64,000 nt of DNA from Gemmatimonadota bacterium. Lineage in GTDB: Bacteria > Gemmatimonadota > Gemmatimonadetes > Gemmatimonadales > Gemmatimonadaceae. The translations under genes and the position numbers were made by a program. Below are positions 1 through 9,324 of the stretch, piece after piece. The number at the start of each line of letters is the position of its first letter. Positions within the stretch are counted from its first letter, which is position 1. Location of the stretch: NCBI GenBank assembly GCA_003134685.1, contig PLCA01000006.1, positions 1-64,000 of the forward strand, read 5' to 3'. The notes beneath the pieces are model-generated. The model was not told the origin of the DNA and ran no database searches. It saw nothing but the letters and a program-made list of their open reading frames with translations.

Positions 1-216
1 GAGCAGATCGCCGAGGGTCTCTGCCAGGTGCTGAACCCAAGTGGCGTCGGCGTGGTGATCGAAGCTTACCACCTCTGCATGATGATGCGTGGAGTGCAGA
101 AGCAGAACTCGAAGACGATCACTTCGGCGCTTAGAGGCGCATTCCGCGAAGATCCCAAGACGCGCGACGAATTTCTGCGTCTGGCTCATTCCTCCAGCGG
201 AACCCTCCAGTTCTGA
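1..216 (+). CDS. folE: GTP cyclohydrolase I, C-terminal part (5' end outside window)
   Basis: The reading frame is open from base 1 and ends at TGA 214-216, giving the last 71 residues of FolE. The enzyme turns GTP into 7,8-dihydroneopterin triphosphate, the first step of folate (tetrahydropterin) synthesis, in the cytoplasm. The segments [22 protein letters not shown] and the ending [11 protein letters not shown] are the strongly conserved C-terminal core of the family; the Cys of HLCMM is one of the zinc ligands known for FolE. It converges on glpD with only 13 bases between the stop codons. Only the N-terminal half is missing, so the identification is firm. Confidence 0.95.
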   Translation, partial: EQIAEGLCQVLNPSGVGVVIEAYHLCMMMRGVQKQNSKTITSALRGAFREDPKTRDEFLRLAHSSSGTLQF

Positions 217-229
217 GGGGAGCTGACGG

Positions 230-1726
230 CTACGCCTTGCTGATCGCGAACATGTGCGCGACATCTTCCTCGAATTCCCGGATGCGCGCTCTTTTCACCT
301 GATCATTCCAGCCGAGGAGTGGCGCCACGATGTCTGCGGCGCGCGGAGCGATGTTCCTTCCGTGATCGCGCGTCTCGAACGCCAAATGCGTGCGGCGGAT
401 CAGCAAGTCGCTGAGATCCTGCGCCATCTCTCTCGAAACGCCGTAAACGAGATGCGCTCCAGTATAGGAGAGTCCTTCTACCAGCGGTTTCGAGAGAGCA
501 GGGTCCTCTTGCTGCAGACGCGTGATTTCCTTCGGGCGATCCGCGCCCGGAAGCTCTACGGAATCTGTAGGAGCCGCCTTCTTCTCGCGGCCAAGCGCTT
601 CCTGAACGCGATCCACTATCTCGGAAGCCATCGACCGATAGGTCGTAAGCTTGCCGCCCGTGACATTGATCACCCCGGAGCTGTCGGTCACGATGCTGTG
701 CTCGCGCGAGACCGCGCCTGGGTTCGCCGCCTTGGCGCTTGCGAGCGGACGGATCCCCGCCCACGCGCTCACTACATCATCAGGCGTGAGCTGAGCCCGC
801 GGAAAGTATGCGTTTGCCGAGCGAAGGAGATATTCCACGTCGCTGGCTGAGGCGTGCACCGTCTCCGGAGATTCGTCGGTCCAGGTATCGGTCGTCCCGA
901 TAATCGCCTGCGGCCCGGCGGGAAGGCAGAACATGACGCGACCATCAACGGGGGAGATGAGAGTAAGCGCGTCCCGGTTTCCTACGCGCTCTCGAGGCAC
1001 TCCGATGTGAACGCCCTTGCTGCCGCGCAGCCGCCGAGCACATTCGTCGCTGTCAAACGCGTTTTGCCAGACACCGGTCGCATTGACGACGACTTGCGCG
1101 CGGATCTCGCGGCTTTCGCCGGAGTGCTTTGATCTCGCGACTGCTCCCACGGCCCTGGCGCCATCGCGAATCATCTCGATCGCGCGCGTGTGACTCATGA
1201 CAGTCGCACCGAGCTCTCGAGCCGCGATCGCGTTCGCCACCGTCAGACGCGCATCATCGGTGCTTGCGTCGTAGTAAACGGCGCCGCCGGTAAGTCCGAC
1301 GCTCTTGAGACTCGGCTCGCGTTCCAGCGTCTCCGCCGCGTTCAGCGTCGAATGCTTCCGCGATCTCCCCACCGCCATTAGCTGATACACGAGCAGCCCG
1401 GCGCTCAGCTTCACCTTTCCGACGCGAGCGCCACGATAGATCGGCCAAGTGAAAGCCAGCGGCTTCACCAGATGCGGGGCAATCCGAAGCAGCGTCTGTC
1501 GCTCGCGGATCGACTCGTGAACGAGGTGCAGCTGCCCCTGCTCCAAATACCGGATTCCGCCGTGAATCAGCCGCGAGGAGCGCCCCGAGGTTCCGCTCGC
1601 GAAGTCGTCACGCTCGACAAGCGCGACATTCAATCCGCGCATTGTGGCATCGCGCGCGACGCCGCAGCCCGTGATGCCTCCCCCGATTACGAGAAGATCG
1701 AATTTGTCTCCAGAGAGTCCAGTCAT
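230..1726 (-). CDS. glpD: Aerobic glycerol-3-phosphate dehydrogenase (FAD)
   Basis: A 498-residue protein, normal GlpD length. It oxidises sn-glycerol-3-phosphate to dihydroxyacetone phosphate and passes electrons to quinone at the inner membrane. The N-terminus carries the FAD dinucleotide motif GGGITGCG (residues 15-22), followed by the family signatures FASGTSGRSSRLIHGGIRYLE and VVNATGVWQN; a C-terminal DAO_C domain starts near residue 380 after GGKLTTYRSMA. The ATG at 1724-1726 is used. No glpF or glpK is adjacent, so glycerol uptake and phosphorylation must be encoded elsewhere. The region upstream (1727-1988) has a TATACT-like hexamer on the minus strand but no convincing -35. Confidence 0.95.
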   Translation of the reverse strand: MTGLSGDKFDLLVIGGGITGCGVARDATMRGLNVALVERDDFASGTSGRSSRLIHGGIRYLEQGQLHLVHESIRERQTLLRIAPHLVKPLAFTWPIYRGARVGKVKLSAGLLVYQLMAVGRSRKHSTLNAAETLEREPSLKSVGLTGGAVYYDASTDDARLTVANAIAARELGATVMSHTRAIEMIRDGARAVGAVARSKHSGESREIRAQVVVNATGVWQNAFDSDECARRLRGSKGVHIGVPRERVGNRDALTLISPVDGRVMFCLPAGPQAIIGTTDTWTDESPETVHASASDVEYLLRSANAYFPRAQLTPDDVVSAWAGIRPLASAKAANPGAVSREHSIVTDSSGVINVTGGKLTTYRSMASEIVDRVQEALGREKKAAPTDSVELPGADRPKEITRLQQEDPALSKPLVEGLSYTGAHLVYGVSREMAQDLSDLLIRRTHLAFETRDHGRNIAPRAADIVAPLLGWNDQVKRARIREFEEDVAHMFAISKA

Positions 1727-1988
1727 TCTCGCAAGGTCGAGAGGGCCGCGGAATCAGCCAAAGTATAAGGAATTTGATCGCAAGATTCGGATATCGCGCT
1801 TTCTGGCGCGCCAGCATCGTTCGGTACGAGCAGTTAGACAGACCGTTCGACCAGTGAGGATACGATGCAAGCTTATCGCGTAGTGGCCGTGGGAGATCAG
1901 ACCTCTGGCTGTTATGATTTTCTGATCGAGAGGATGACTGACGAAAATGAGCGGGATCAAGGCGAGAGGTCAAACGGAGGATCTTCCC
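1727..1988. other. Divergent intergenic region between glpD and ada
   Basis: This 262-base gap separates two divergent genes and must hold both promoters. I see a TATACT on the minus strand about 40 bases upstream of glpD and a good Shine-Dalgarno for ada, but no well-spaced -35/-10 pair and no clear Ada box. No coding potential is evident. Confidence 0.4.
1976..1980 (+). promoter_or_regulatory. Shine-Dalgarno GGAGG that fixes the ada start
   Basis: GGAGG lies 8 bases before ATG 1989. The upstream in-frame ATG at 1947 has no such site, so translation very probably starts at 1989. Confidence 0.75.
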
Positions 1989-3062
1989 ATGAATGAAGCC
2001 ATTGCCTGGGAGTCCGTCCTCAACAGAGACGCCTCTGCCGATGACCGTTTGCTCTATGGAGTTACCACGACGGGAATCTATTGCCGTCCATCGTGCCCCT
2101 CGCGGCGGCCGAAGCGCGATAACGTCGCCTTCTTCTCCTCCGCGGCTGCCGCGGAGCACGCAGGATTCCGCGCCTGCCAGCGGTGCACTCCGAATCGCGC
2201 GAAATCGCCACACCGCGGCGTTAAGCGCGCGCGGGATTACATCGACACCCACATCGGCGATCTCGGCGAGGAGCGCATCACGCTCGAGCTGCTCGGGGAA
2301 CAATCGGGTCTCAGCCCGTATCATCTCCAGCGGAAATTCAAGGAGGTCCTCGGGCTGACACCTGCGCAGTACATCCGCGCTCGGAAGAGCGAGCGACTCA
2401 AAAGCGAGTTGAAGCGCGGCGAAACCGTCAGCCGTGCCACATTCGGTGCTGGATACGGCTCGAGCAGCAGGGTTTACGGCGATTCCGACAAAAGGCTCGG
2501 AATGACCCCGGGAACGTACCGTCGTGGCGGTGCGGGAGCGCACATCGACTACGTGACTGCAAAGACATCGCTCGGCACTCTGCTCGTCGGCGCTACCGAT
2601 CGGGGCGTTTGCGCGGTGACCCTCGGCAACGACGCAAAGACTCTTGAGGCAGCGCTCGAGCAGGAGTATCCAGCGGCAACGCGCACGCACGTCGCGACTC
2701 CGTCGAGTTCTCTAAGCGGTTGGGTGGCGGAAATTATCGAGGCTGTAGATAGTGATCGCGTGCGGCTGGACATTCCGTTTGACATCCAGGCCTCCGCGTT
2801 TCAATGGAAAGTGTGGCGTGAGCTGCAGAAGATTCCGTTCGGCGAAACGCGGTCCTACGGTGAAATCGCAACTGCAATCGGATCTCCGAAGGCCGTGCGG
2901 GCGGTGGCAAGCGCGTGCGCGAACAATCGGGCGGCTGTCGTCATCCCGTGTCATCGTGTCGTACGGCAGAGCGGCGCTCTCGGCGGATACCGGTGGGGCC
3001 TCGAGCGCAAGAGGCAACTGATAGAGAAAGAGCGTGCCACCAGAGACAAGGGCACGTCCTAG
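1989..3062 (+). CDS. ada: Bifunctional Ada: methylphosphotriester/O6-methylguanine methyltransferase and AraC-type regulator
   Basis: Starting at ATG 1989 the protein has 357 residues. Ada repairs alkylated DNA by transferring methyl groups to its own cysteines and then activates the adaptive response. The N-terminal domain has the zinc cysteines C32, C36, C63 and C66 (YCRPSC and CQRC); an AraC-type HTH follows at about 85-180 (SGLSPYHLQRKFKEVLG); the C-terminal methyltransferase has the active-site IPCHRVV with Cys321, the same number as in E. coli Ada, and the ending GGYRWGLERK. The gene stands alone between glpD (divergent) and the thiolase operon; no alkB or alkA is next to it. Confidence 0.95.
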   Translation: MNEAIAWESVLNRDASADDRLLYGVTTTGIYCRPSCPSRRPKRDNVAFFSSAAAAEHAGFRACQRCTPNRAKSPHRGVKRARDYIDTHIGDLGEERITLELLGEQSGLSPYHLQRKFKEVLGLTPAQYIRARKSERLKSELKRGETVSRATFGAGYGSSSRVYGDSDKRLGMTPGTYRRGGAGAHIDYVTAKTSLGTLLVGATDRGVCAVTLGNDAKTLEAALEQEYPAATRTHVATPSSSLSGWVAEIIEAVDSDRVRLDIPFDIQASAFQWKVWRELQKIPFGETRSYGEIATAIGSPKAVRAVASACANNRAAVVIPCHRVVRQSGALGGYRWGLERKRQLIEKERATRDKGTS

Positions 3063-3094
3063 ATAGATAAACGGCGCCCGTCTAAGTTCCCTTC

Positions 3095-4393
3095 ATGGCT
3101 ACATTCGGGAACGGGCGCCGCGTCGCGATAGTTGCGGGCGTGCGGACGCCATTTGCAAAAGCTGGAACCGCGTTCAAGACAATTTCCGCGATCGACCTCG
3201 GCAAGTTGTGCGTAGCGGAATTGTTGCAGCGCACGAATCTGGACGGGAAAGAGGTGCAGGCGTTGGTGTTCGGCACAGTGGTTCCATCAGTGGTCGAGCC
3301 GAACATAGCCCGTGAAGTCTCGCTGCTGCCGCTTTTGCCGAAGGGCGTCCAGGCCTACACCGTGAGCAGAGCGTGCGCGTCGGCGAATCAGGCGATCACC
3401 GACGCCGCTGACCAGATCGCTCTCGGTCACCTCGATGTCGCGATCGCAGGCGGTTCGGAATCTCTGTCCAACATTCCGATTCTTCACTCGCAAAGGTTCG
3501 CCGAGACGCTCCTTCTCGCGTCGAAAGCGAAATCGCTGCCGGCGCGGCTCCGGATTCTCGCGCGCCTGCGTCCGAAAGATTTCATTCCCATCACGCCGGC
3601 GATCGCCGAACCTACGACCGGCGAGACGATGGGACAGTCGGCGGAAAAGATGGCCAAGCTCAACGCGATTGCGCGCGAAGAGCAGGACCACTTCGCGCTG
3701 CGCTCACACCGGCTCGCGTCCGCCGGCACCGCCGATGGTAGATTGACGGCTGAGATCATGCCGGTCTATGTGCCGCCCAAGTTCGAAAGCGTGCTGACGT
3801 CGGACAACGGCATTCGCGAAGACACGAGCTACGAGCAGCTGGCGGCGCTCAAGCCGGTTTTCGACAGAAAGTACGGCAGCGTGACCGCGGGCAATTCGTC
3901 GCCACTCACCGATGGCGGCGCCTGCGTTCTGCTCATGAGCGAGGAGAAGGCGAAAGCGCTCGGCTATGCTCCGCTCGGGATAATCAAGTCGTACGCGTAT
4001 GCGGCGCTCGATCCGGGAGAGCAGCTACTCCAGGCGCCGGTGCTGGCCGCACCGGTCGCGCTCAAACGCGCAGGCCTCTCGTTGAAGGACATCGACCTGG
4101 TGGAGATGCACGAAGCGTTCGCCGCGCAGGTGTTGTCGAATCTCAAGGGATTCGAATCGAAGTGGTGGGCCGAGAGAGCGGGTTTCTCACAGCCGGTCGG
4201 CGAGGTAGACAGAGCGAAGCTAAACGTCATGGGCGGCTCGATCGCCATTGGCCATCCATTCGGAGCGACCGGTGCGCGAATCACGACGACGCTTCTGAAC
4301 GAGCTGCAGCGGCGCGGCGGGCAGTTTGGGCTGATGACCGTGTGCACGGCGGGCGGTATGGGCTTCGCGATGGTGGTCGAGAGGACACAATGA
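3095..4393 (+). CDS. fadI: Acetyl-CoA C-acyltransferase (FadI-type thiolase)
   Basis: A 432-residue thiolase that cleaves 3-ketoacyl-CoA in beta-oxidation. The nucleophilic Cys94 is in SRACASANQA, the base His in GGSIAIGHPFGATGARI and the second Cys in CTAGGMG. The length and the extended N-terminal half match FadI rather than the shorter FadA. Its stop codon overlaps the fadJ start by ATGA (4390-4393), so the two halves of the beta-oxidation complex are translationally coupled. This is the first gene of a six-gene chain running to 10673. Confidence 0.93.
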   Translation: MATFGNGRRVAIVAGVRTPFAKAGTAFKTISAIDLGKLCVAELLQRTNLDGKEVQALVFGTVVPSVVEPNIAREVSLLPLLPKGVQAYTVSRACASANQAITDAADQIALGHLDVAIAGGSESLSNIPILHSQRFAETLLLASKAKSLPARLRILARLRPKDFIPITPAIAEPTTGETMGQSAEKMAKLNAIAREEQDHFALRSHRLASAGTADGRLTAEIMPVYVPPKFESVLTSDNGIREDTSYEQLAALKPVFDRKYGSVTAGNSSPLTDGGACVLLMSEEKAKALGYAPLGIIKSYAYAALDPGEQLLQAPVLAAPVALKRAGLSLKDIDLVEMHEAFAAQVLSNLKGFESKWWAERAGFSQPVGEVDRAKLNVMGGSIAIGHPFGATGARITTTLLNELQRRGGQFGLMTVCTAGGMGFAMVVERTQ

Positions 4394-6657
4394 GCCCGAC
4401 TTCGGAAGTTACGATCGGCGGGCTGGTGGGCACGCGCTGGAAACCGGCGCTCTCGGTCGAGGTCACGGACGGCATTGCGATCATAACGTTCGATCTCCCG
4501 AACGAGTCGGTCAACAAGCTGAACCGCGCGGTCAAGGACGAGTTCGTCGCGCTTGTGAGCAGGCTGGAGCGCGACACTACCGTTACGGCCGCGGTGTTCG
4601 TGAGCGGCAAGCCCGACGTGTGGATTGCGGGCGCCGACATCGAGGAGTTTCTGCAGCTGAAGACCGCGACGGACGCCGAGCGGCTGAGCAGGGACGGTCA
4701 GATGCTTCTCGATTCCATTGAGCACCTTCGAGTGCCGATAGTCGCCGCGATACATGGCGCGTGTCTGGGCGGAGGACTCGAGACTGCGCTCGCCTGCCAT
4801 TATCGCATTGCCACCGATCATGCGAAGACCATCCTCGGTCTTCCCGAAGTTCAGCTCGGCCTGATTCCCGGCGCCGGCGGGACGCAACGGCTGCCGCGCA
4901 GAATCGGACTCACGAATGCGCTGGACATGATTCTCACCGGCAAGCAGGTCCGCGCCAAGAAAGCGCTCGACCTCGGGCTGATCGATGAGCTCGTGCACCC
5001 GTCCATACTCCGCAGCGTCGCGATCCAGCGGGCGCGCGAGGTCGCGGAGGGAAGAAAGAAGAGCGAGCGGCACACCGGAGGAATAAAGGGCCTGCTCATC
5101 GATGGGAATCCGGCGGGCCGCGCGATCGTGCTCAGAAAGGCTCGCGAGCAGACGCTCGCCAAATCGCGCGGACACTATCCCGCGTTGATCGCCGCGATCG
5201 ATGTCATCGCCGCCGGTTACGCCAAGGGCGTTGCACACGGTTATCGCGAGGAGTCTCGCCGTTTCGGCGAGATGGCGATGACGGACGTGTCGCGGCAGTT
5301 GATATTCCTCTTCTTCGCGACGAACGAACTGAAGAAGGATCCCGGCGTCGATCCCTCACAGTATCCGGACCTGCCCGTCTCCGATTTCGACCCGCTGCCG
5401 ATCAACAAGATCGCGATAATCGGCGCCGGATTCATGGGAGCTGGGATCGCATCGATCGCGGTGCAGCACGGGAGTCTGGTCCGCCTCAAGGACGCGGATC
5501 ACACGCGCGTCGCGAAGGGATACGCGGCGGTTCGCGATATTCTCAAGGAGCGGCTCACCAGAAAGCAGATCACAAAAATCCAGTACAGCGATTACATGGC
5601 GCTGCTGGGCGGGACCGTCGATTACTCCGGTTTCGGAAACGTCGATCTCGTGATCGAGGCCGTGTTCGAGGATCTGGCGATCAAGCATCAGGTTTTGCGC
5701 GAGACGGAGGCGGCGATCCACCCTAGTGCGATCTTCGCCACTAATACGTCTACCATTCCGATTTCCTTGATCGCGCAGGCATCGAGCCGTCCGGAGCGCG
5801 TGCTCGGAATGCACTTCTTCTCTCCCGTGCACAAGATGCCGCTGCTCGAGGTGATCACGACCGCGGATACGCATCCGCAGGTGACCGCGACAGCCGTGGC
5901 CTATGGGAAGAAGCTTGGAAAAACCGTCATCGTCGTGAACGACGGGCCGGGATTCTACGCCAATCGGATTCTCGCGCCCTACATCAACGAGGCGGCCATC
6001 CTGCTCGATCAAGGCGTCGCGGTAGACATCATCGACAAGGCACTGGTGGATTTTGGGTTTCCTGTGGGGCCGATCACGCTCATCGATGAAGTCGGGCTCG
6101 ATGTCGCGACCAAGGCGGGAAAGATCATGGCCGAAGCGTATCCGGACCGAATGCAGCCGGCGAAATCGATTCAGGCCGTCGTTGCGGCGGGGCGTTACGG
6201 GAGAAAGTCGAAGAAGGGCTTCTTCACCTATGACAAGGAAGGGAAGAAAGGCGAGGTCGATCCCTCTGTCTATGCTCTGTTCCTGGCGCCGGGTAGCATT
6301 CCGATCGTGAAACCGATCGCGCCCTCTGCCGGGACCGAGGCGCCGGCGCGACCGGAGATGCCAGCCGCCCAGATTCAGCAGCGGACGGTTCTGGCGATGC
6401 TCAACGAAGCCGCGCGCTGCTTGAGCGACGGGATCGTTCGCTCGTCACGCGATGGCGATGTCGGAGCGGTATTCGGAATCGGCTTCCCTCCGTTCCGCGG
6501 CGGACCATTCCGCTATATGGATTCACTCGGCATTCAGATCGTGGTGCAGCGTCTCGAGGATCTCAACGCGCGCTTTCCGGGACGGTTCGAGCCAGCGGAG
6601 CTGCTGCTCGAGATGGCTCGTCGGAGGCAGGTCTTCTATCCCGACGAGCGCTCGTGA
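4390..6657 (+). CDS. fadJ: Fatty acid oxidation complex alpha subunit (enoyl-CoA hydratase / 3-hydroxyacyl-CoA dehydrogenase)
   Basis: A longer open frame begins at 4162, but ATG 4390 overlaps the fadI stop and gives 755 residues, a normal FadJ/FadB length. The N-terminal crotonase domain shows the oxyanion-hole segment HGACLGGGLE and GLPEVQLGLIPGAGGTQRLP; the middle NAD-binding domain starts with GAGFMGAGIA and carries the catalytic HFFSPVHKMPLLEVI; two C-terminal HACD helical domains follow, ending with FPPFRGGPFRY. With FadI it carries out hydration, oxidation and thiolysis of acyl-CoAs. The start of the next gene (GTGA, 6654) again overlaps its stop. Confidence 0.95.
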   Translation: MSPTSEVTIGGLVGTRWKPALSVEVTDGIAIITFDLPNESVNKLNRAVKDEFVALVSRLERDTTVTAAVFVSGKPDVWIAGADIEEFLQLKTATDAERLSRDGQMLLDSIEHLRVPIVAAIHGACLGGGLETALACHYRIATDHAKTILGLPEVQLGLIPGAGGTQRLPRRIGLTNALDMILTGKQVRAKKALDLGLIDELVHPSILRSVAIQRAREVAEGRKKSERHTGGIKGLLIDGNPAGRAIVLRKAREQTLAKSRGHYPALIAAIDVIAAGYAKGVAHGYREESRRFGEMAMTDVSRQLIFLFFATNELKKDPGVDPSQYPDLPVSDFDPLPINKIAIIGAGFMGAGIASIAVQHGSLVRLKDADHTRVAKGYAAVRDILKERLTRKQITKIQYSDYMALLGGTVDYSGFGNVDLVIEAVFEDLAIKHQVLRETEAAIHPSAIFATNTSTIPISLIAQASSRPERVLGMHFFSPVHKMPLLEVITTADTHPQVTATAVAYGKKLGKTVIVVNDGPGFYANRILAPYINEAAILLDQGVAVDIIDKALVDFGFPVGPITLIDEVGLDVATKAGKIMAEAYPDRMQPAKSIQAVVAAGRYGRKSKKGFFTYDKEGKKGEVDPSVYALFLAPGSIPIVKPIAPSAGTEAPARPEMPAAQIQQRTVLAMLNEAARCLSDGIVRSSRDGDVGAVFGIGFPPFRGGPFRYMDSLGIQIVVQRLEDLNARFPGRFEPAELLLEMARRRQVFYPDERS

Positions 6658-8384
6658 GGGGAGGAGTGCCGGCCACATTGCGTTCGTCGTCTCTCGCGGT
6701 CGCGGCAGTGCTCGGGTTTACCGCGTGCGCGCCGACCACCCGCAAACCGTTGACTCCCGCTGACTATCCTCGCACTCGTCCCGAGCTGACACGGTATAGC
6801 GAGACCTCCCACTACGAGGATCTCAGGAAGTTTCTCGACTCGCTGCGCGCTCTGCGGGCCCCGCTGGTGTTCGGATCAATCGGCAAGACCAACGAAGGGC
6901 GCGACATCCCTTACGTTATCGCGTCACGCCCGCTTGTCTCCACGCCATCCGAGGCGAAACGACTGGGCCGGCCGATTGTGTACGTTCAGGGCAACATCCA
7001 TGCGGGCGAAGTGGAGGGCAAGGACGCGCTGCTGGCACTGCTTCGCGATCTGTCTTTCTCCAGTAAGCCGAACGTTCTCGATTCCATCGTTCTGATCGCC
7101 GTCCCGATCTACAACGCCGACGGCAACGAGCGCTTCGCCGCGCAATCGGTGAACCGCATCGAGCAGAATGGGCCCGAGCTGGTGGGCATCCGACCCAATG
7201 CGCAGAACCTAGATCTCAACCGCGACTATGTGAAGGCTGAAGCTCCCGAGACGCGCGCATCGCTGGCGATGTTCAATACCTGGGATCCGGACGTGTTCGT
7301 GGATCTCCACACCACCGATGGGAGCTTTCACGGGTACGCGCTAACCTATTCTCCCTCGCTGAGCCCGGCGGCGGTATTCGGAGGATTCTACGCGCGGGAC
7401 TCGCTCCTTCCCGTTCTGCGCGAGCGAATGCGGACGCGTCACGGCTTCGAGGTGTTCGACTACGGAAACTTCATCTCCGACGAGCCGCCCGCCCGGGCGG
7501 ACACCAGCGTGCGCGAAGGCTGGGCTACATACGATGCGCGTCCGCGCTTCGGCACCAACTACTATGGGATACGCGGCCGCATTGGAATCCTGAGCGAAGC
7601 CTACTCGCACGACTCGCTCGCCCGACGGATCGCTTCCACCTACGCCTTTGTCAGTGAGACCCTTTCGCTCGTCGCGGAAAAGGCAGTTGCGATCAGATCG
7701 CTGAGCGCGCGTGCGGACAGCCAGCCCCTCGCGTGGGGTCGATCTCCCGATTCCCTGCAAATCATAGCCATTCGCTCCGAGCTCATCGCGACGCCGCAGA
7801 TGATGGATGTCATCAAGGAAGATCTGGAGAAGACCGGTGATTCCTCGCTGACCCAACCCGGCGTACCGCGTGGCTCGCGGCGCACCGGGCGGTTCAGGAC
7901 GATTCGCATGGCAGTCTACGACCGGTTTACGTCGACGCTCGACCGTACACCCCCCGCGGCTTATGTCATCGTGCCGGAGGATACCGCGGTCGTGACGCTG
8001 CTTCGGCTCCACGGGATTCGCGTCGATCGCTCCGACTCCGCCTGGACCGCGCGTGGAGAAGCCTTTCTCATCGATTCGATAATCACCGCCCCGCGGACTT
8101 TTCAGGGACACCACGAAGTCCGTCTCAAAGGGCGATGGGAGCGGGGATTGCAGACCCTTCCTCCTAAGTCGTTCATCGTGTCCACGGCGCAGCCGCGCGG
8201 CGCGCTCGTCGTCTACCTGCTCGAGCCGGAGAGCGACGACGGCTTCACCACCTGGAATATGTTCGACGGCGATCTCAAGAAAGGCGGCCGGTTTCCGGTG
8301 ACGAGGATCTTCGATCTATCTCGACACGGCCGTGCCGCCAATCGCCGGACTTCCGCGTCTACCACGCAGCCACTCCCGAACTGA
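6654..8384 (+). CDS. M14-family zinc carboxypeptidase, secreted lipoprotein
   Basis: A 576-residue protein starting at GTG 6654, overlapping the fadJ stop by four bases. A signal sequence ends in a lipobox with Cys25 (GFTAC). The zinc ligands are in NIHAGEVEGKD (HxxE) and in the downstream DLHTTDGSFHGY; the likely catalytic Glu is in RIGILSEAYSH. Such M14 proteins remove C-terminal residues from peptides or act on muropeptides outside the cytoplasmic membrane. Its place between fadJ and proline dehydrogenase is odd unless the operon handles peptide-derived amino acids. A later GTG at 6666 is a possible alternative start. Confidence 0.88.
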   Translation: MRGGVPATLRSSSLAVAAVLGFTACAPTTRKPLTPADYPRTRPELTRYSETSHYEDLRKFLDSLRALRAPLVFGSIGKTNEGRDIPYVIASRPLVSTPSEAKRLGRPIVYVQGNIHAGEVEGKDALLALLRDLSFSSKPNVLDSIVLIAVPIYNADGNERFAAQSVNRIEQNGPELVGIRPNAQNLDLNRDYVKAEAPETRASLAMFNTWDPDVFVDLHTTDGSFHGYALTYSPSLSPAAVFGGFYARDSLLPVLRERMRTRHGFEVFDYGNFISDEPPARADTSVREGWATYDARPRFGTNYYGIRGRIGILSEAYSHDSLARRIASTYAFVSETLSLVAEKAVAIRSLSARADSQPLAWGRSPDSLQIIAIRSELIATPQMMDVIKEDLEKTGDSSLTQPGVPRGSRRTGRFRTIRMAVYDRFTSTLDRTPPAAYVIVPEDTAVVTLLRLHGIRVDRSDSAWTARGEAFLIDSIITAPRTFQGHHEVRLKGRWERGLQTLPPKSFIVSTAQPRGALVVYLLEPESDDGFTTWNMFDGDLKKGGRFPVTRIFDLSRHGRAANRRTSASTTQPLPN

Positions 8385-9322
8385 TGCTTCGCGGCGCATT
8401 TCTCTACCTCGCGGGCCAGCAGCAAATATTCAAATTCGTTCGCAACAACAGGCTGGCAAAGAGCTTCGCCGGCCGGTTCGTGGCGGGTGAGACCCTCGAT
8501 GCCGCTCTCGCCGCGGTCGCCAGGCTCAATGCGCGTGGCATCACGGCCTCGCTCGATCTGCTGGGCGAGAGCGTCCATAACGAAGCGGAGGCGCGGAGAG
8601 CGGGCGAAGCATACATAGCCATGCTCGATCACATCCACGAACGGAAAGCAGACGCCAACGTTTCGGTCAAGCTCACCGCAATGGGACTCGACATCTCCGA
8701 GGACCTCTGCGTTGTGATCGTGCACACGATCCTGCAGCGCGCGCGTGATTACGGCTCGTTCGTGCGCATCGACATGGAGTCGAGCGAATACACCCAACGC
8801 ACGCTCGATCTGTTCGAGCAGCGACTCTATCCGGCGTATCCCCAGAATGTCGGGATCGTGCTGCAGAGCTATCTGTTCCGCACATTCGCCGACGTCGAGC
8901 GCGCCATTCTGCTCAAGGCGCGCGTCCGCCTCTGCAAGGGAGCGTACAAGGAGCCTGAAACAGTCGCCTATCCCGACAAGAAGGACGTCGACGCGAGTTA
9001 CATTCGCTGTATGCGCGAGCTGATGCTGAATGGGAACTACCCCGGTATCGCCACGCACGACGAAGCGATCATCAGAGAGGCGAAGCGGTTTGCCAAGGCC
9101 AACGACATCGCGCCCGATCGCTACGAGTTCCAGATGCTCTACGGAGTGCGTCGTGACCTTCAGGACCAGCTAGTGCGCGAAGGCTACCGCCTGCGGGTGT
9201 ACGTGCCTTTCGGAACGCAATGGTATCCGTATCTCATGAGGCGTCTCGCCGAGCGGCCCGCCAACGTCGCGTTCCTCACCGGAAGCGTGTTCAAGGAGAT
9301 GGTCGGCAAACGCCGCCGCTGA
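8384..9322 (+). CDS. putA: Proline dehydrogenase (monofunctional)
   Basis: A 312-residue FAD-dependent TIM-barrel enzyme that oxidises L-proline to 1-pyrroline-5-carboxylate. Its length fits the monofunctional PutB/FadM-type enzyme, not the large bifunctional PutA; the P5C dehydrogenase must be elsewhere. Visible signatures are SVKLTAMGLD, VRIDMESSEY, VGIVLQSYLFRT, VRLCKGAYKEPE and the C-terminal substrate-binding YVPFGTQWYPYLMRRLAERP. TGATG at 8382-8386 overlaps its start with the M14 peptidase stop. Proline released by the upstream peptidase could feed it. Confidence 0.92.
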   Translation: MLRGAFLYLAGQQQIFKFVRNNRLAKSFAGRFVAGETLDAALAAVARLNARGITASLDLLGESVHNEAEARRAGEAYIAMLDHIHERKADANVSVKLTAMGLDISEDLCVVIVHTILQRARDYGSFVRIDMESSEYTQRTLDLFEQRLYPAYPQNVGIVLQSYLFRTFADVERAILLKARVRLCKGAYKEPETVAYPDKKDVDASYIRCMRELMLNGNYPGIATHDEAIIREAKRFAKANDIAPDRYEFQMLYGVRRDLQDQLVREGYRLRVYVPFGTQWYPYLMRRLAERPANVAFLTGSVFKEMVGKRRR

Positions 9323-9324
9323 CC

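Noticed and set aside
3964-5238. 424-codon open frame on the minus strand
   Set aside because: Antisense to fadI and fadJ; Arg-rich composition, no motif.
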